Position numbers and translations under genes: made by a program
Part shown: piece by piece, positions 10,183 through 20,512 of the stretch
How the letters are laid out: each line of letters begins with the position of its first letter
How positions within the stretch are numbered: the stretch's first letter is position 1
Source of the DNA: Cryptomeria japonica
Taxonomy: Eukaryota > Streptophyta > Pinopsida > Cupressales > Cupressaceae
DNA length: 64,000 bases
Reading direction: 5' to 3'
NCBI RefSeq assembly: GCF_030272615.1
Contig: NC_081413.1
Location: forward strand, 605,924,709-605,988,708
The notes under the pieces: generated by a model
What the model was told of the DNA's origin: nothing
Seen by the model: the letters and a program-made list of their open reading frames with translations, nothing else
Databases searched by the model: none

Positions 10183-11077
10183 TGTTGGTAATTGACACTC
10201 ATTTTATTGGTTTTAATATGTTCTCATTGATGGAAACATGCTCTGGCTTTCATATTTTGGTTTGGTTTTTTACCGGCAGACACTTCACTGACACCGGCAC
10301 TGGCAGGTATCTTTACCAATAGAAAGAATTATATGGGTACCTGCATTGTAGGCTGACATGACTTCATTAGGATAACGGTATAGGAGGTCATAATCATTTG
10401 GAGGATCTGGCAATCAACAATTGATTTTGATATTTATGTATATATGTAATTGAGCCGACATGTATATTCATTTTTGTAATTATCTATGTAAGACGACATA
10501 AGGCATGAAGGATTGTAAGGGTATATAGGTCAGTTGATTAGATCATTTTGTGTTTGTGATATGAGAGATATGTGAGGTTATGAGATATATGAGAGTGATA
10601 TTTTTAATGCGAGGAATGTTAATTATGTAAGAGGTTATTCTGGTAAGGGTTTAGGGTAGCAGAACCGGAACAGACAGAGCTTTAACTGGAACTGTATTCA
10701 GGAATAGGATATGCTATCATTGCAGTTCAGTCATTCTTCTGGATTGTAGTCTAGATTTTTATGTAGTCAGTGAAACTCCTTTTTATGATGAGCAGTGTGC
10801 CCTAGTATATTTTGTAATATCTTTTCATATGGCCAGTGGATTGATATTGTGGGTCACTAATCCTACCATGGTTTTTCCTCTTTGAGGTTTTCCACATATA
10901 ATTCTCTATGTTATGGTATTCATTTGTGTGACTGGCTTATTGATTGCTTTACTTCTTTCAATCTTATATGTACCGGTTTACTAGTTGGTGAATACATGTT
11001 TTAATAAGTTTAAAATTGATTATTCAGGTAGAACACTGATTCCCCTCCCCCCCTCTTAGTGTTCTTCGATTCCAATA
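10183..11077 (+). repeat. LTR, TGTTGG...CCAATA type, about 895 bp
   Basis: It starts TGTTGGTAATTGACACTC right after the polypurine tract and ends GTTCTTCGATTCCAATA; the expected terminal CCAACA is mutated. It matches the solo LTR at 35,734-36,660 at both ends and inside: TTGACACTCATT, a GACATAAGGCAT word, repeated ACCGGT/ACCGGCA words, a C-run followed by CTCTTAGTGTTCTT. A TATA-like GTATATAGG at about 10,531 could be its promoter. The two copies therefore belong to one LTR family. Confidence 0.75.
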
Positions 11078-12833
11078 GAATCTTCTCAAAGAATAACACT
11101 CTTCAGTGTCATGACCAGGTTGACGATGGTATTGGAAAAAGGCTTTAAAATCAAGGTAAGGTGAGGATGTCTTAGATGGATCAAGTGGTTTGATAGGGGG
11201 GAGTTTCAATACACTCCTTTGTAACAATTGAGACATAATACTATACAAATATTCATTAAGAGGAGTGAATTCTTTTCTAAAGTATTTGGACAAAGGAGGC
11301 ACACTTGTTGCAGCTACTACTTGAGTGTTGTTGTTGTCATTGAATTTCATGAATCCTTTGTTCAATTTGAACTTCACAAAAGGTTGTTGAGCACTTTCAC
11401 TTTTATCATTTGAATCCATTGAAGAGAATCATTGTTCCAATTGACTCACGGTAAGATGATAGTTGTGAAGTACTGTGCAAAATTGTGTAAAGCAAGTAAA
11501 CTCATTAAAAAATTAAGTTTATCCCTAATATCTTTTTGCAAATTAGAAATGCTAATTATTTCAATATCTTGATTAGGCATAGGAAAAGAAATTTGAGAAT
11601 ACAAATGTTTATATCTACCAATAAAATCAGTCACTTTTTATTTCACACCTTGTTTACAATGCATCAAATTAGTCAAAGTAATTCTAGGACCAATATTGTT
11701 GTGAAATTGCTGAATAAAAGCATTAGGAAATTGTTGAAAAGAAGTAATAGAATAAGGAGGCAAAGAATAATACCATTGCAAAGCTTTATCCCTTAATGTT
11801 CTAGTAAACATTTTAGCCAACAATCTTTGGTCATGAGCAAAGTCACTACACAAAGTTTGAAATGTTTTAACATGAGTCAAGGGATCACCTTTTCCATTAT
11901 AAAGCACCAATGGATGGACTTCCACATGTTTAGGAGGGACAACTTGGAAAATGTCATTGGATAATGGGATCGCTGCATCAAATGTGAGCACATTATACTT
12001 AGATTGATTCATAGAAGCTATTAGTTGTTGTACGAAAGACACTACTAGAGCTAGATTATTGATGGTAGCTTCGATAGAAGGATTGAAATTAGACATGTTG
12101 GATTAAGGAGTGGTAACATTGTTGAATGAAGGAAGGGGTTGAGAATAAGGAGGGATGTTGCTTTAGGGAGGTGGGGGCTGAGAATAAGGATGTGGAACAT
12201 TATGATAGATAGGTATGGGAGAGGATTGGGTAACAAATGGAAGACTCATGGTAGGAGTAATAAAATAAGAGGAGTTACCCCCTTGACTAACATTCGTAGG
12301 TATAGGAGAAGATTGGGTAACAAATGGAAGACTCGTGGTAGGAGGAATGAAAGAAGAGGAGTTGCCACCTTGACTAACATTTGTAGGTATGACATTTTGT
12401 GTAGAGACATGATGTTTGATGTAAATGTGGGAACACTAGCCATAGGAGTAGTCAAAGGAATGGAATGATTAACTTGACTAGGAGGTTGTGTATAACGTAG
12501 GGCTTCAACACAAATCTTCATGGGAATAATATTGGAATCAACAATATGAGAAATACCACACAAGATATCGACACCAAGTTTATCGCTTTGAACCATTCTT
12601 TTTAATCCTTCAATCAATGGGAAAGCTTCACTTTTCGGGTATCGTTGACTCATCCATTGTTGAAGATCTTCAAATTGATTGTCAATATTCTCCAATTGGT
12701 CAATGGAAACCTTAGTTAGTGATTCCTCCACATCATGAGAATTATCTAAAAAATGAGGATAAACGGGGACATTTGTAGGATTGGAAGAACCACCAATATC
12801 CTCATTCAAAAACTTATCCAAATTAGGCTCCAT
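11078..12833 (-). pseudogene. gypsy gag polyprotein remnant
   Basis: Gag forms the virus-like particle of the retrotransposon. ATG at 12831-12833 opens an acidic N-terminal region with ISHIVDSNIIP and FPLIEGLKRM, followed by a repeat-containing hydrophobic stretch. After frameshifts comes the retrotransposon gag core (about 12,000-11,640) with LYNGKGDPLTHVKTFQTLCS, RTLRDKALQWYYSLPPYSI and FNNF/FIQQF-like motifs. Near the end, YHRQPGHDTEECYSLRR is a CCHC zinc knuckle whose first Cys has become Phe. The sequence then runs into the foreign LTR, so the last residues of the open frame are LTR-encoded. A related but more damaged gag lies at 58,240-59,500. Confidence 0.75.
12212..12385 (-). repeat. 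87-bp tandem repeat in gag
   Basis: Two copies with period 87 bp (12212-12298 and 12299-12385) and the start of a third. Shared words include GATTGGGTAACAAATGGAAG and TTGACTAACATT. 87 is a multiple of three, so the repeat adds 29-residue units without breaking frame. Confidence 0.8.
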
Positions 12834-12939
12834 CTCCTCTAAATTTAAACCTTAGGAAGCCTTAATTCTACAAATTCTTCTCACAAGGATACTATAGGTT
12901 GGACTAATAGTAGTAAAACTCATGTACCAAGGGAGGGAA

Positions 12940-13800
12940 TTTGGAAATTTGAAATTTGAATTTTGAAATTTGGAATCTAAGTTGCAAAATAATTGAATTG
13001 AAGGAAATTAAAATTTCAAACTAAGATTATGTAAAAGTAACCTCTTAATTAAAAATTAAAATTATCCAAAAGAGATTGAATTTTAAAATTAGGGCCTTGT
13101 GAAAATAACCTCTTAATTTTAAAATTTTAAATTTAATTTAAAATTAGGGCTTTCTAAAAAAAATAATCTCTTATTTTTAAATTTTAAATTTTGAAATGTG
13201 GGAATTGAAGGAATCAATTTTAAATTTAAAAATTAGGGTTTGTTTAATTAACCACTTAATTTTAAAATTTAAATTTGAAATCAAAATTTGATCCAAGATT
13301 GCAATTTTGAATTTGAAATTAACAAGTTTGAAGAGGAAAATTCAAAATTTAAACAACCCACAAGGTTAAGTTGCAAAAATTCTAAAATTACGATTTTGAG
13401 ATTAACCACAGAATTTTAAAATTTTGAAATTGAACCTTGCAAGTGAAAATTTGAGTTTTGAAATTGAAACAAGAGATTCAAATCTGAATGATGAATTCAA
13501 AATTTAGACAATCCGCAAGTTCAATTGTAAAATTAAAAATTAGGGTTTTTGAAATTAACCACTTAATTTTTGAAATTTGATTGCAAATTGAGCATGTATA
13601 TGAAAAATTGAATTGTAAAGTTGAATAGTACTCAGATTTAAAATAATTAATCCAATTTAGACAAATCACGAGCTCAATTTTGAATTTAAAAATTAAGGTT
13701 TTAGAGAATTTAACCTCTAAATTTTTTAATTTTGCAAGGAAATCAAACTTGTAAATGAAAATTTGAATTGTAAATTGCATACACACTCAGATCTAAAGAA
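12940..13800 (-). repeat. AT-rich leader built of degenerate repeats
   Basis: Between gag and the primer site lies extremely AT-rich sequence in which a block recurs every 70-180 bp: AATTAGGGTTT, then TTAACCACTTAATTTTAAAATTT, then a GAAATTTGAA run. At least six degenerate copies can be picked out (about 13,040, 13,090, 13,150, 13,240, 13,540 and 13,690). Open frames here are low-complexity and not genes. Confidence 0.6.
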
Positions 13801-13823
13801 AACAATCAGAATTAAAGGTGTGA

Positions 13824-13839
13824 GGGGTCGGGTTCACCA
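13824..13839 (-). other. candidate primer-binding site
   Basis: On the minus strand the LTR is followed by TGGTGAACCCGACCCC. It begins TGG, the complement of a tRNA 3' CCA, and contains GAACC as expected for the complement of a T-arm GGTTC. The tRNA cannot be named from memory. Confidence 0.4.
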
Positions 13840-15032
13840 AAATCTAAAAGGGAAAATTTGATTTGGCAATTTGCAACATAGAAGGAGAAATCACCAAATC
13901 AATTTTCGTTTTGGGGGGAGGAATTCCTTTACATTCAAAAGAGAGGATAAATCCACTAGATTCAATCATAAATTAGATAAGGATTGGATACTAAGTGGAT
14001 TGATTGATTATAATGTGTTTTTCCCTCTTTTGTAAGTTGAAATGCTAATTTAGGGTAAAGTGCTGAAATTGGAGACAAAACTGAGTAAATACTGAGCTAC
14101 AATATGAGATTTTGTCATGTACCTAGATCTGAGTAATATAAGTTGATTTGGATCTTCCCTACCAAAATGCCCCGAAAAAGCAGGGACCATGACGTGGCAA
14201 CACGGTCCTCCAAATTTTTCGCACACCAAAAATCTTTGTTCCATCTCTGTGTCTGAAGCTTATTCTAAGAAGTACAACTATGCACCTATTTTCTGCACAT
14301 AGAAAGAAAGGGAAATAGGTTGGGAATAGGGGCTTTCCTTAGCTCAAACCCCAGTTTTGGAATTAACCATAAAATTGAGATAAATGAAATTGAAATGACT
14401 GAAAGGAAAGGTTCTCCTTTTGAGGGAGAAGTTGAATTATGATTAAAAATTGAATGATTACACCTCCTTGTAAATTTTTGCTTGCCTCCACATGGAGTTA
14501 GGGTTTCATGAAATAGGATGTAGATCTCCACTTTAATTCTTGAATCTTGACTTTATTGCCACTCCAAGGCTTGAAGGAAGACAAAAGATGCTCAATTTCT
14601 CTTGAATGCTTGAATGCTTGATCTCTTGTGTGCTTGAATGATTCTTGATTTTTCATGATCGATCAAATGAGAGGGGAAATCCTCTTTATATACTTGCCCA
14701 TTGAGAAAATTAACTAATTTTCCGATATGAACTGAAACTAAGAGGGGAATCCCACTCAAATTTGAAATGTGAAAAAGGGTTTAAAGAGGGCCCATTTTAG
14801 GGACGACCATGGCTTTACACCCTAGTCTTGGTGAGGACAAGAGCATGGCACCCTGGTCCTTCCCTATTTTGGGTCAAGATCAATGTGCCCAAGGGGTTGC
14901 CAAACAAGGTCTTTGATGTTTGTGATGTGTATGAGCATAATCAGGTCTTCAATCAGGCCAAGGGGAGAAAACACTAAGGTGAAGACCCAAATATGGTCAA
15001 AATTGCAAGGGATGCAATTTTAGGATGCTACA
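13840..15032 (-). repeat. gypsy LTR (5' LTR of the minus-strand element)
   Basis: Minus-strand start TGTAGCATCCTAAAATTGC at 15032; the inner end lies next to the candidate primer-binding site. The TATA box about 340 nt from the start and the repeated GAATGCTTGAATGCTTGA words around 14,600 resemble the LTR at 59,774-61,074, suggesting related families. The inner end lacks a clear CA, so that boundary is approximate. Confidence 0.6.
14685..14692 (-). promoter_or_regulatory. LTR TATA box
   Basis: Minus-strand TATATAAA lies about 340 nt inside the LTR and about 2 kb upstream of gag, a normal place for the U3/R promoter. Confidence 0.5.
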
Positions 15033-15054
15033 CCATTGCTCTCTGAAAGGTTGC
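15033..15054 (-). pseudogene. sliver of gypsy RT gene left of an insertion
   Basis: The minus strand reads GCAACCTTTCAGAGAGCAATG, encoding ATFQRAM of the conserved RT stretch CNAPATFQRAM. The matching upstream half (…MSFGLC) resumes at 19,998. The RT gene was therefore split here by the 15,062-19,990 insertion, and its remaining 3' part was displaced by the LTR element ending at 15,032. Confidence 0.75.
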
Positions 15055-15061
15055 ACCAACA

Positions 15062-15968
15062 TTTATCAACCTATTACCCCATTATTTGTCTTGAAAAAAA
15101 TAATGTGTATTTAATTTTGTTTCCCTCATTCGGTTTGATCTGTCTTTAGCCATGCACCTTTTGTTCCTTTATGTTTCACCTTTTTTGCCCCAATGAACCC
15201 GTCGGTTGAACTTGCATATTGGTTCAAGGTTCAAAGTTCAACTGGTGCCTTTGTGTGGGTCACGGCTTTGTTATGTTGTTAAGAGAGTGAGCATGAATGT
15301 GTTAAGTTGGTCTTTCACTTGAACTTTTCAACCATTCCTAAAGCGATTCAAGGTTCAAGGTTCAAACTCTTCCTTTATGTTTGTTAAAAGTCTTCGCTCA
15401 TTCCTGCTGTTGTGTTGAGTCGCAAGTTAGGAGTTCTTTTGTTTTCTCAGGATTGAACTTGAGCCATTGAACTTCTTGTTAAATAGTTCATAGTTCAAAG
15501 GTTCATTTCAAGTTGGCCCTGAGGACATTAATAACACAAAAGGTGGCGCAGCAAAAGGAATATTTTGGGCATCTTATATTTTAAAATTCTAATTATGGAA
15601 AGAAATCATGAAAAATCAAGTTGTTTGTGCAGAGTTAATGTGTAATTAAGAAAGTTGTCAGGAACTCATCAAATCATTGGTTATCTCACACGTTCGGATG
15701 AATCATTATGAAGCGTGTGTAGGTATTACTCAGTTTTTCTGCCTCTTAACATGTGAATTCTCAAATTATGAAAGTAGTAGTTGTTGTTATTGGAGAAGAA
15801 AAGGACACTGAAGGTAATTTCAACTCCATACTTCCAAGGGTTTCACAGATTTGATGGTGGTAACAGGTGAGTTTTGATAATTTCCCCTCTACTATGTTAC
15901 TAGCTCATAAAGTCGGTGTAGGAAAATTCTTTGCTTTGGAATAGAACTTTGTTCTTTCTAGGAACTAT
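15062..15968 (+). other. leader of the 4.9 kb insertion, rich in TTCAAGGTTCAA words
   Basis: No ORF is supported. GGTTCAAGGTTCAAAG-type words recur at about 15,222, 15,350 and 15,488, often next to TTGAACTT, so the stretch has direct and inverted GTTCAA/TTGAAC repeats. Confidence 0.45.
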
Positions 15969-18900
15969 TTGATGAATGTAAAAGTGGCCATTATGAGGCT
16001 GACTCTTCAAAAACTTGGTTGCACATCATGCCTAGTTAGTACACTTTCAAAATTAGGTGACACTTCTTTGGCCCAAGCTTACGTAGGAGATTTTTTAGAA
16101 AGACCTCAAAAACCTGAGGCTAACTCGATGATGGAAAGAATAGTTAGAAGTGGCTTGATTGAAGTTGTTGCTTTCCCAACTACCGCTCCTTGTCCATAAT
16201 TGGTGATAGCATGTATGAACAGATATGATGTTGATAGCAACTGCATTAGGACCAGCAATGGTGAATTGTTAGTATAAATTAACAGAGAAATGGTGATGGT
16301 TGCAATTGGAATCTCTCATAAAGATTCGTATGAATATTGGTCAACTGGTACCTCATACGCATTTTTCTCTGAGAAGAAAAACACATATAAAAGTGTCATT
16401 GCAAGGAATTGGCTTCTAAAGGTTCAGAAAGGGGGTTCTCGATTACCCAAACCTCTTACAAGAGAGAATTTCATCACGGAGGTGCGGGATATTGTAATAT
16501 TGTTAAATAGACTCAAAGGGAATTCACACACTTTCTATTGGGAAGAATGGATGTACTTTTATATTCAGGTGTTGTTAGTTGGTGAGAAATATCTTGGCTG
16601 GGCGCAAGTTATTGTTGAAAGGCTCCATGAGGGTATGAGTAACTTTGTTGGAATGTCCAGTTTTTACATTTCCTCATATCTATTTTATATATTGGCTTGT
16701 ACTAGAGAATGGCAAGGGTTTCATAATGAGTTATGGGTGGACGGCATGAAGGTTTATGATTATTACCCATAACTGCAACAACAGGGACATGCAGAAAATT
16801 TCACAAGATGGAATAATGTTTTTGTAGGAAGACTTGTCTTTGAGCTGTGGGGAGACACAAATAAAGGATGTCAGCTGAGGCCATGGAGCTGGTCAGTATA
16901 TATAGAAGCTACTTTATCCAATTTCCCATATTTACTTATATTAGAGTGGGGGGATTTGAAGGCGACCCATTCAAACTGCCCAGGTATGTCTTTGAAAGTT
17001 ATGTTCTTATCGAAGTTTGCAAACAGCTAGCCCACATTGACAAAAGGTTAGGGACGAAGAGTAAATCTGAGATTGCCTTCCCGATTGAACCTGGATATTA
17101 TAGTTGTAAGTCTATTTTTGATGCCTTGAACCTAGAGTTAGAGTTCAAGAAAATGATTTTATAACCCTACATTGCCAGACGTAAGTTTGATAGCAAGGGC
17201 TATGTTGTAGAACATCTAAATGTTGATGACAATTTCTTCCATGAACCTTAATTAGAAGAATATTGGGAAAATTGTTGTGATGAATTTGAAGTAAGAAGGA
17301 GATTGTGGTCAAGATTCACTCTATAACAGATTGCTACAATGAGGTTGTCCATTAATGTGTCTGGAATACAAGAAGAGGAAAAGGAAGATGTATTGGATCT
17401 TGAATTCAATGAAAGGGTTCAAGGGCAACCTATCCCTAAAATTGACTGAGATGGGAGAGAAGAAGAAAATATTCAAGCCAAGTCCTTCAATTTCATAAGG
17501 AGAATGGAGAAGTGGTTAAGGGACCATAAATTTAGGAAGGAGTCGATTATTACTCCTAAAGAATTAACAGTTGGTCCACTTCATGCTACAACACAGATTC
17601 CCACTTACACCTCTAATGCAATTGTTGATGTTGCAGGTGCCACAAGGCTTAAAATTGGAGAGGTTAAAACCAGAAGATCAAATAAATCCCCATTGAGTTC
17701 TTCAGCAGTTTGAGTCACCCGTTCAAGGAGCAAAAAGAAAAACAAGGAACCAATGGCGAACCAAATTGTTGTGGACTTAGATTCAAGCGAAGAAACCTAG
17801 GTGATCATGGATCAACAAGTGTTAAATAGTCCTTTAGTGTGAGATGTGGATGCAGTTAGAAAGAACCTAAAGAAAATCCAAATTCGATGAGCACCATGAC
17901 TATTGTCAACCCACCTAATGATTAGACACCTCCACCCAAAGAAACTTCTAGTACTTCTCGATGGCTTGGAGCTTCAATTGGAAAGAAACGCAGTATTGTT
18001 CCTATAACTATTCCCATGGAGGATATGGTAAGTAAGTGCCTTGGGAAAATATCCAAACCCAAAAATCTTAAAACACAGGCAATGATGGAGGTTGATGATG
18101 AAACATGTCACTGGGTAGTAGAAGTAGCTAAGCCTATCTCAGATAAAGACCCATAAAATGCCAATGAGTGATTTTATTGTTGAGAAAATTAACCTGGGAG
18201 TTGCTTCAATGGTTGTGGATGCCAAACATTTAGAATCCTCTACTAAAAGAATGATATCTATTACCTAGAAAGATGAGAAGGACAAGTGAGATTTGAAACA
18301 AGTTGTTACCCAGATGGCAGAATATAGCAATGCCATACATCACCTAAGTCATCAACCTCTAACACAAATGACATTGTCCTTTGACCCTAAATCACCAATA
18401 AACCAAAATCTATTGGATCAGGTCCAAATAAGTCGCATGATAGATGAATTTTTTGATGAATGGATTGACTCCATAGTGCAGTGGGGCACAGACTACATTG
18501 CTAGCCTGATCAAGGTGTATGATAACGCTATAGCTGTGAGTAAAGAGACGGAATTGGAAGCTACCGCATGGGACAAAGAAAGAAATAAATGGGTAGCAGT
18601 CTTAGCGTAGATGAATGATGTACATAAATTTGCCGTCATGAAATTTATTGCTGAGAAACCCATGGATAACCTGGATGACAACGTACTGTATGTATCAAGA
18701 AATAATGTTGAATGGAGGAACTCTATCATTAAATAGGGTCACGAAGAATCCATCAAGTTATTAAAAGGATTAAAAGAACTTATTGATACAATGTAGAAAG
18801 ATTTAAAATGCATCGATATACAGCTCCTGAAGGAGGATGGACAGACAATTGAACCAACAGCAGATATGGTCAACACCTTTAAAGAAAGGGTGCAGCTTGT

Positions 18901-19114
18901 TAAAAAAACAAAGTCTCTAACTATAGATGACTTCTCCAAAGTGGCAAGTATAGAATCCATGTTAGCAGTATGCTTTGATCACTTGGCAGCACATAAAATT
19001 AAAATTATGCAAGTAAACATGAACAAAGAAGTTTGGAAGCAGTGCATTCTGTACATTGGACTCCCGCACTATCAGGTTATCCTTAATTTCTCAACAACAC
19101 ATTTGGAGTGGTGA
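15969..19114 (+). pseudogene. repeat-encoded ORF of unknown function (family also at 29.7-33.3 kb)
   Basis: The broken ORF is readable in pieces (15969-16199, 16290-16772, 16868-17164, 17504-17713, 18293-18610, 18866-19114). The N-terminal half is globular and Trp/Tyr-rich: HTFYWEEWMYFYIQVLLVG, LGWAQVIVERLHEG, then PIFTYIRVGGF, KLPRYVFESYVLIEV and SEIAFPIEPGYYSCKSIFD. The C-terminal half is charged, basic to acidic and probably coiled-coil. The same ordered motifs occur in the minus-strand ORF at 29,754-33,282 (YIRLSGF, LLPRYCTNRIIILEYAR, EVTFPIALDQYKCHNL). Two diverged copies with conserved order mean a genuine protein family. I do not recognise an enzyme domain; there is no polymerase, integrase or transposase triad. 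Confidence 0.55.
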
Positions 19115-19990
19115 AATGTACATGGTACTACGACAAAACAAGACAAATCAGTAGCTTCTTCTACCATGTTGGAGTCTTGATCGATTTATGGATGAGTTGT
19201 CATCTTGTCTGTGGCCTTTAACCATTTAAGTTTTATCCAGTTTGAAGAAAACAGTTTCTTATAACTCTAGGGTAGAGTTTAAGAATTTAGGGTTATTTTC
19301 AAAAAAAAAAAAACTATTAGGCTAGAGGCTATATATGTAATTAAGAAAGCTTTATTGAGGGTCCAAAAAAAAATTGATTGGAAATGGCAGACTTAATTTT
19401 CTTGGAATTTTAGGGTAGACATCTTATATATGAATGGAATGATATATATTGTACGGTCTTCAAATTTGTGTGTTTGAATGATAGAGAAAATCTCTATTGG
19501 GATATATGCTTGTGTGCAAAATATTTTACTTCATTATCAGTTCTTTATAGGTCTGTGAACTCATTGATTAAAAAAAATTAGTGGTACATTGTTGTTTAAA
19601 TGATTCTGATCCCCCTTGTCCTATGAGGCATGAGCGAGTATCGATCAGCATTTATGCTACATTGAGTATACTTGGTGAAATAAGTTTTACATTGAATTGA
19701 AATGTTCAAAGTTTAAGTTTGTGAGCTTTACATTTATTGATAATTATCTTGTAGAATTCTTATTTTGTTGACAAATGAATATGAAAACCTTTCTCACTTT
19801 CTGGTAAAATGTGTGTTTCTTTCTGAGTTATTTTCATAAAAATTCATTAGATATCATATGAGGAGCTGCACTCTTATGCAGAGGGTAAACCAAAACTTGG
19901 TTCACCCAACTATTGGTTACATTTGCTTTTCATTAAAGGTATGCATGAGTCATTATTAAAAAAAATATTAAAGGAGAGGCAAATATGTTA
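19115..19990 (+). other. 3' non-coding region of the 4.9 kb insertion
   Basis: AT-rich with A-runs (about 19,300 and 19,370) and no ORF. A GGCTATATATGTAATTAAG word near 19,327 could be a TATA-type signal, but nothing else supports an LTR. Confidence 0.35.
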
Positions 19991-19997
19991 ACCAACA

Positions 19998-20510
19998 CAA
20001 CCCAAATGACATCCTTTGATATGCGAAAGTACCCCATTTAGTGGTGAATGTTGGCTTCATACGATCTTCATAGTTGACCAGCACTTGGTTATATCCATAA
20101 TATCCATCAAGGAAATACATCATTTGTGATGCGTTCATGATCTACAGTACTTCATCTAGAGATAGTAGTGGGTAGTTGTCCTTTTCAAATGCCTTGTTAA
20201 GGTTACAAAAATTTACACATAACCTGATTTCTCTATTTTTCTTTCGCATTGGCACCAAGTTGGCTACCCATTTGGGGTGGCAAATAGGGAAGATGATTTT
20301 GGTGGTGAGCAACTTTTGGACTTCTTTAAATATGATAGGTTCTATGAGTGGGTTCATAGAGCATTATTTCTATCTGAAAGGCTTTGAATTGGGCTTCAAA
20401 GGTGTTGTATGAGTGATTAAGGATGTGTCAAAGGTTTTCAAATTCTCACAACCCCAGGCTATCACATCTATGTACTCCTTCAGGATTTCTATAATCCTCT
20501 CTCTCTATCT
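19998..20510 (-). pseudogene. gypsy reverse transcriptase N-terminal half
   Basis: The minus strand shows PKWVANLVPMRKKN, LCVNFCNLNKAFEKDNYPL (the fingers; relatives read VCVDFRDLNKA), then FLDGYYGYNQVLV, KPTFTTKWGTFAYQRMSFGLC. The frame then meets the insertion boundary at 19,998. The catalytic YxDD box would have been just beyond it. Conserved residues differ at several places and stops are frequent, so this copy is old. Confidence 0.85.
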
Positions 20511-20512
20511 AT

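Larger units (their letters stand above)
5926..11077 (+). mobile_element. LTR retrotransposon with unknown ORF and no visible pol (5' limit unresolved)
   Basis: A long broken ORF (6711-9920) is followed by a polypurine tract (AAAGGGAGAGAT, 10171-10182) and an LTR beginning TGTTGG at 10183 and ending at 11077. No RT, integrase or RNase H motif is seen anywhere between, so the element looks non-autonomous. The downstream end cuts into the gag gene of a minus-strand gypsy element (11078 onward). No matching 5' LTR is visible, so the left end was lost or lies in unrecognised sequence. The start coordinate is the end of the previous element, not an observed boundary. Confidence 0.5.
11078..15032 (-). 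mobile_element. gypsy-type LTR retrotransposon, LTR plus gag only (3' part lost)
   Basis: Read on the minus strand: an LTR (15032 down to about 13840), a candidate primer-binding site, a long AT-rich leader, then gag (12833 to 11078), cut off inside the zinc-knuckle region by the LTR ending at 11077. The outer LTR end (TGTAGCATCC on the minus strand) abuts a 22-bp sliver of another gypsy RT gene (15033-15054), so this element landed in that RT gene. Pol is missing from the window. Confidence 0.65.
15062..19990 (+). mobile_element. 4.9 kb insertion with unknown ORF, flanked by duplicated ACCAACA
   Basis: The interrupted gypsy RT gene gives both junctions: ACCAACA occurs once at each edge (15055-15061 and 19991-19997), fitting a 5-7 bp target-site duplication. 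The insert carries a broken ORF on the plus strand. By eye I find no long terminal repeats, no terminal inverted repeats and no poly(A) end, so the class is open. A retrotransposon that lost clear LTR similarity is one possibility. Confidence 0.65.
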
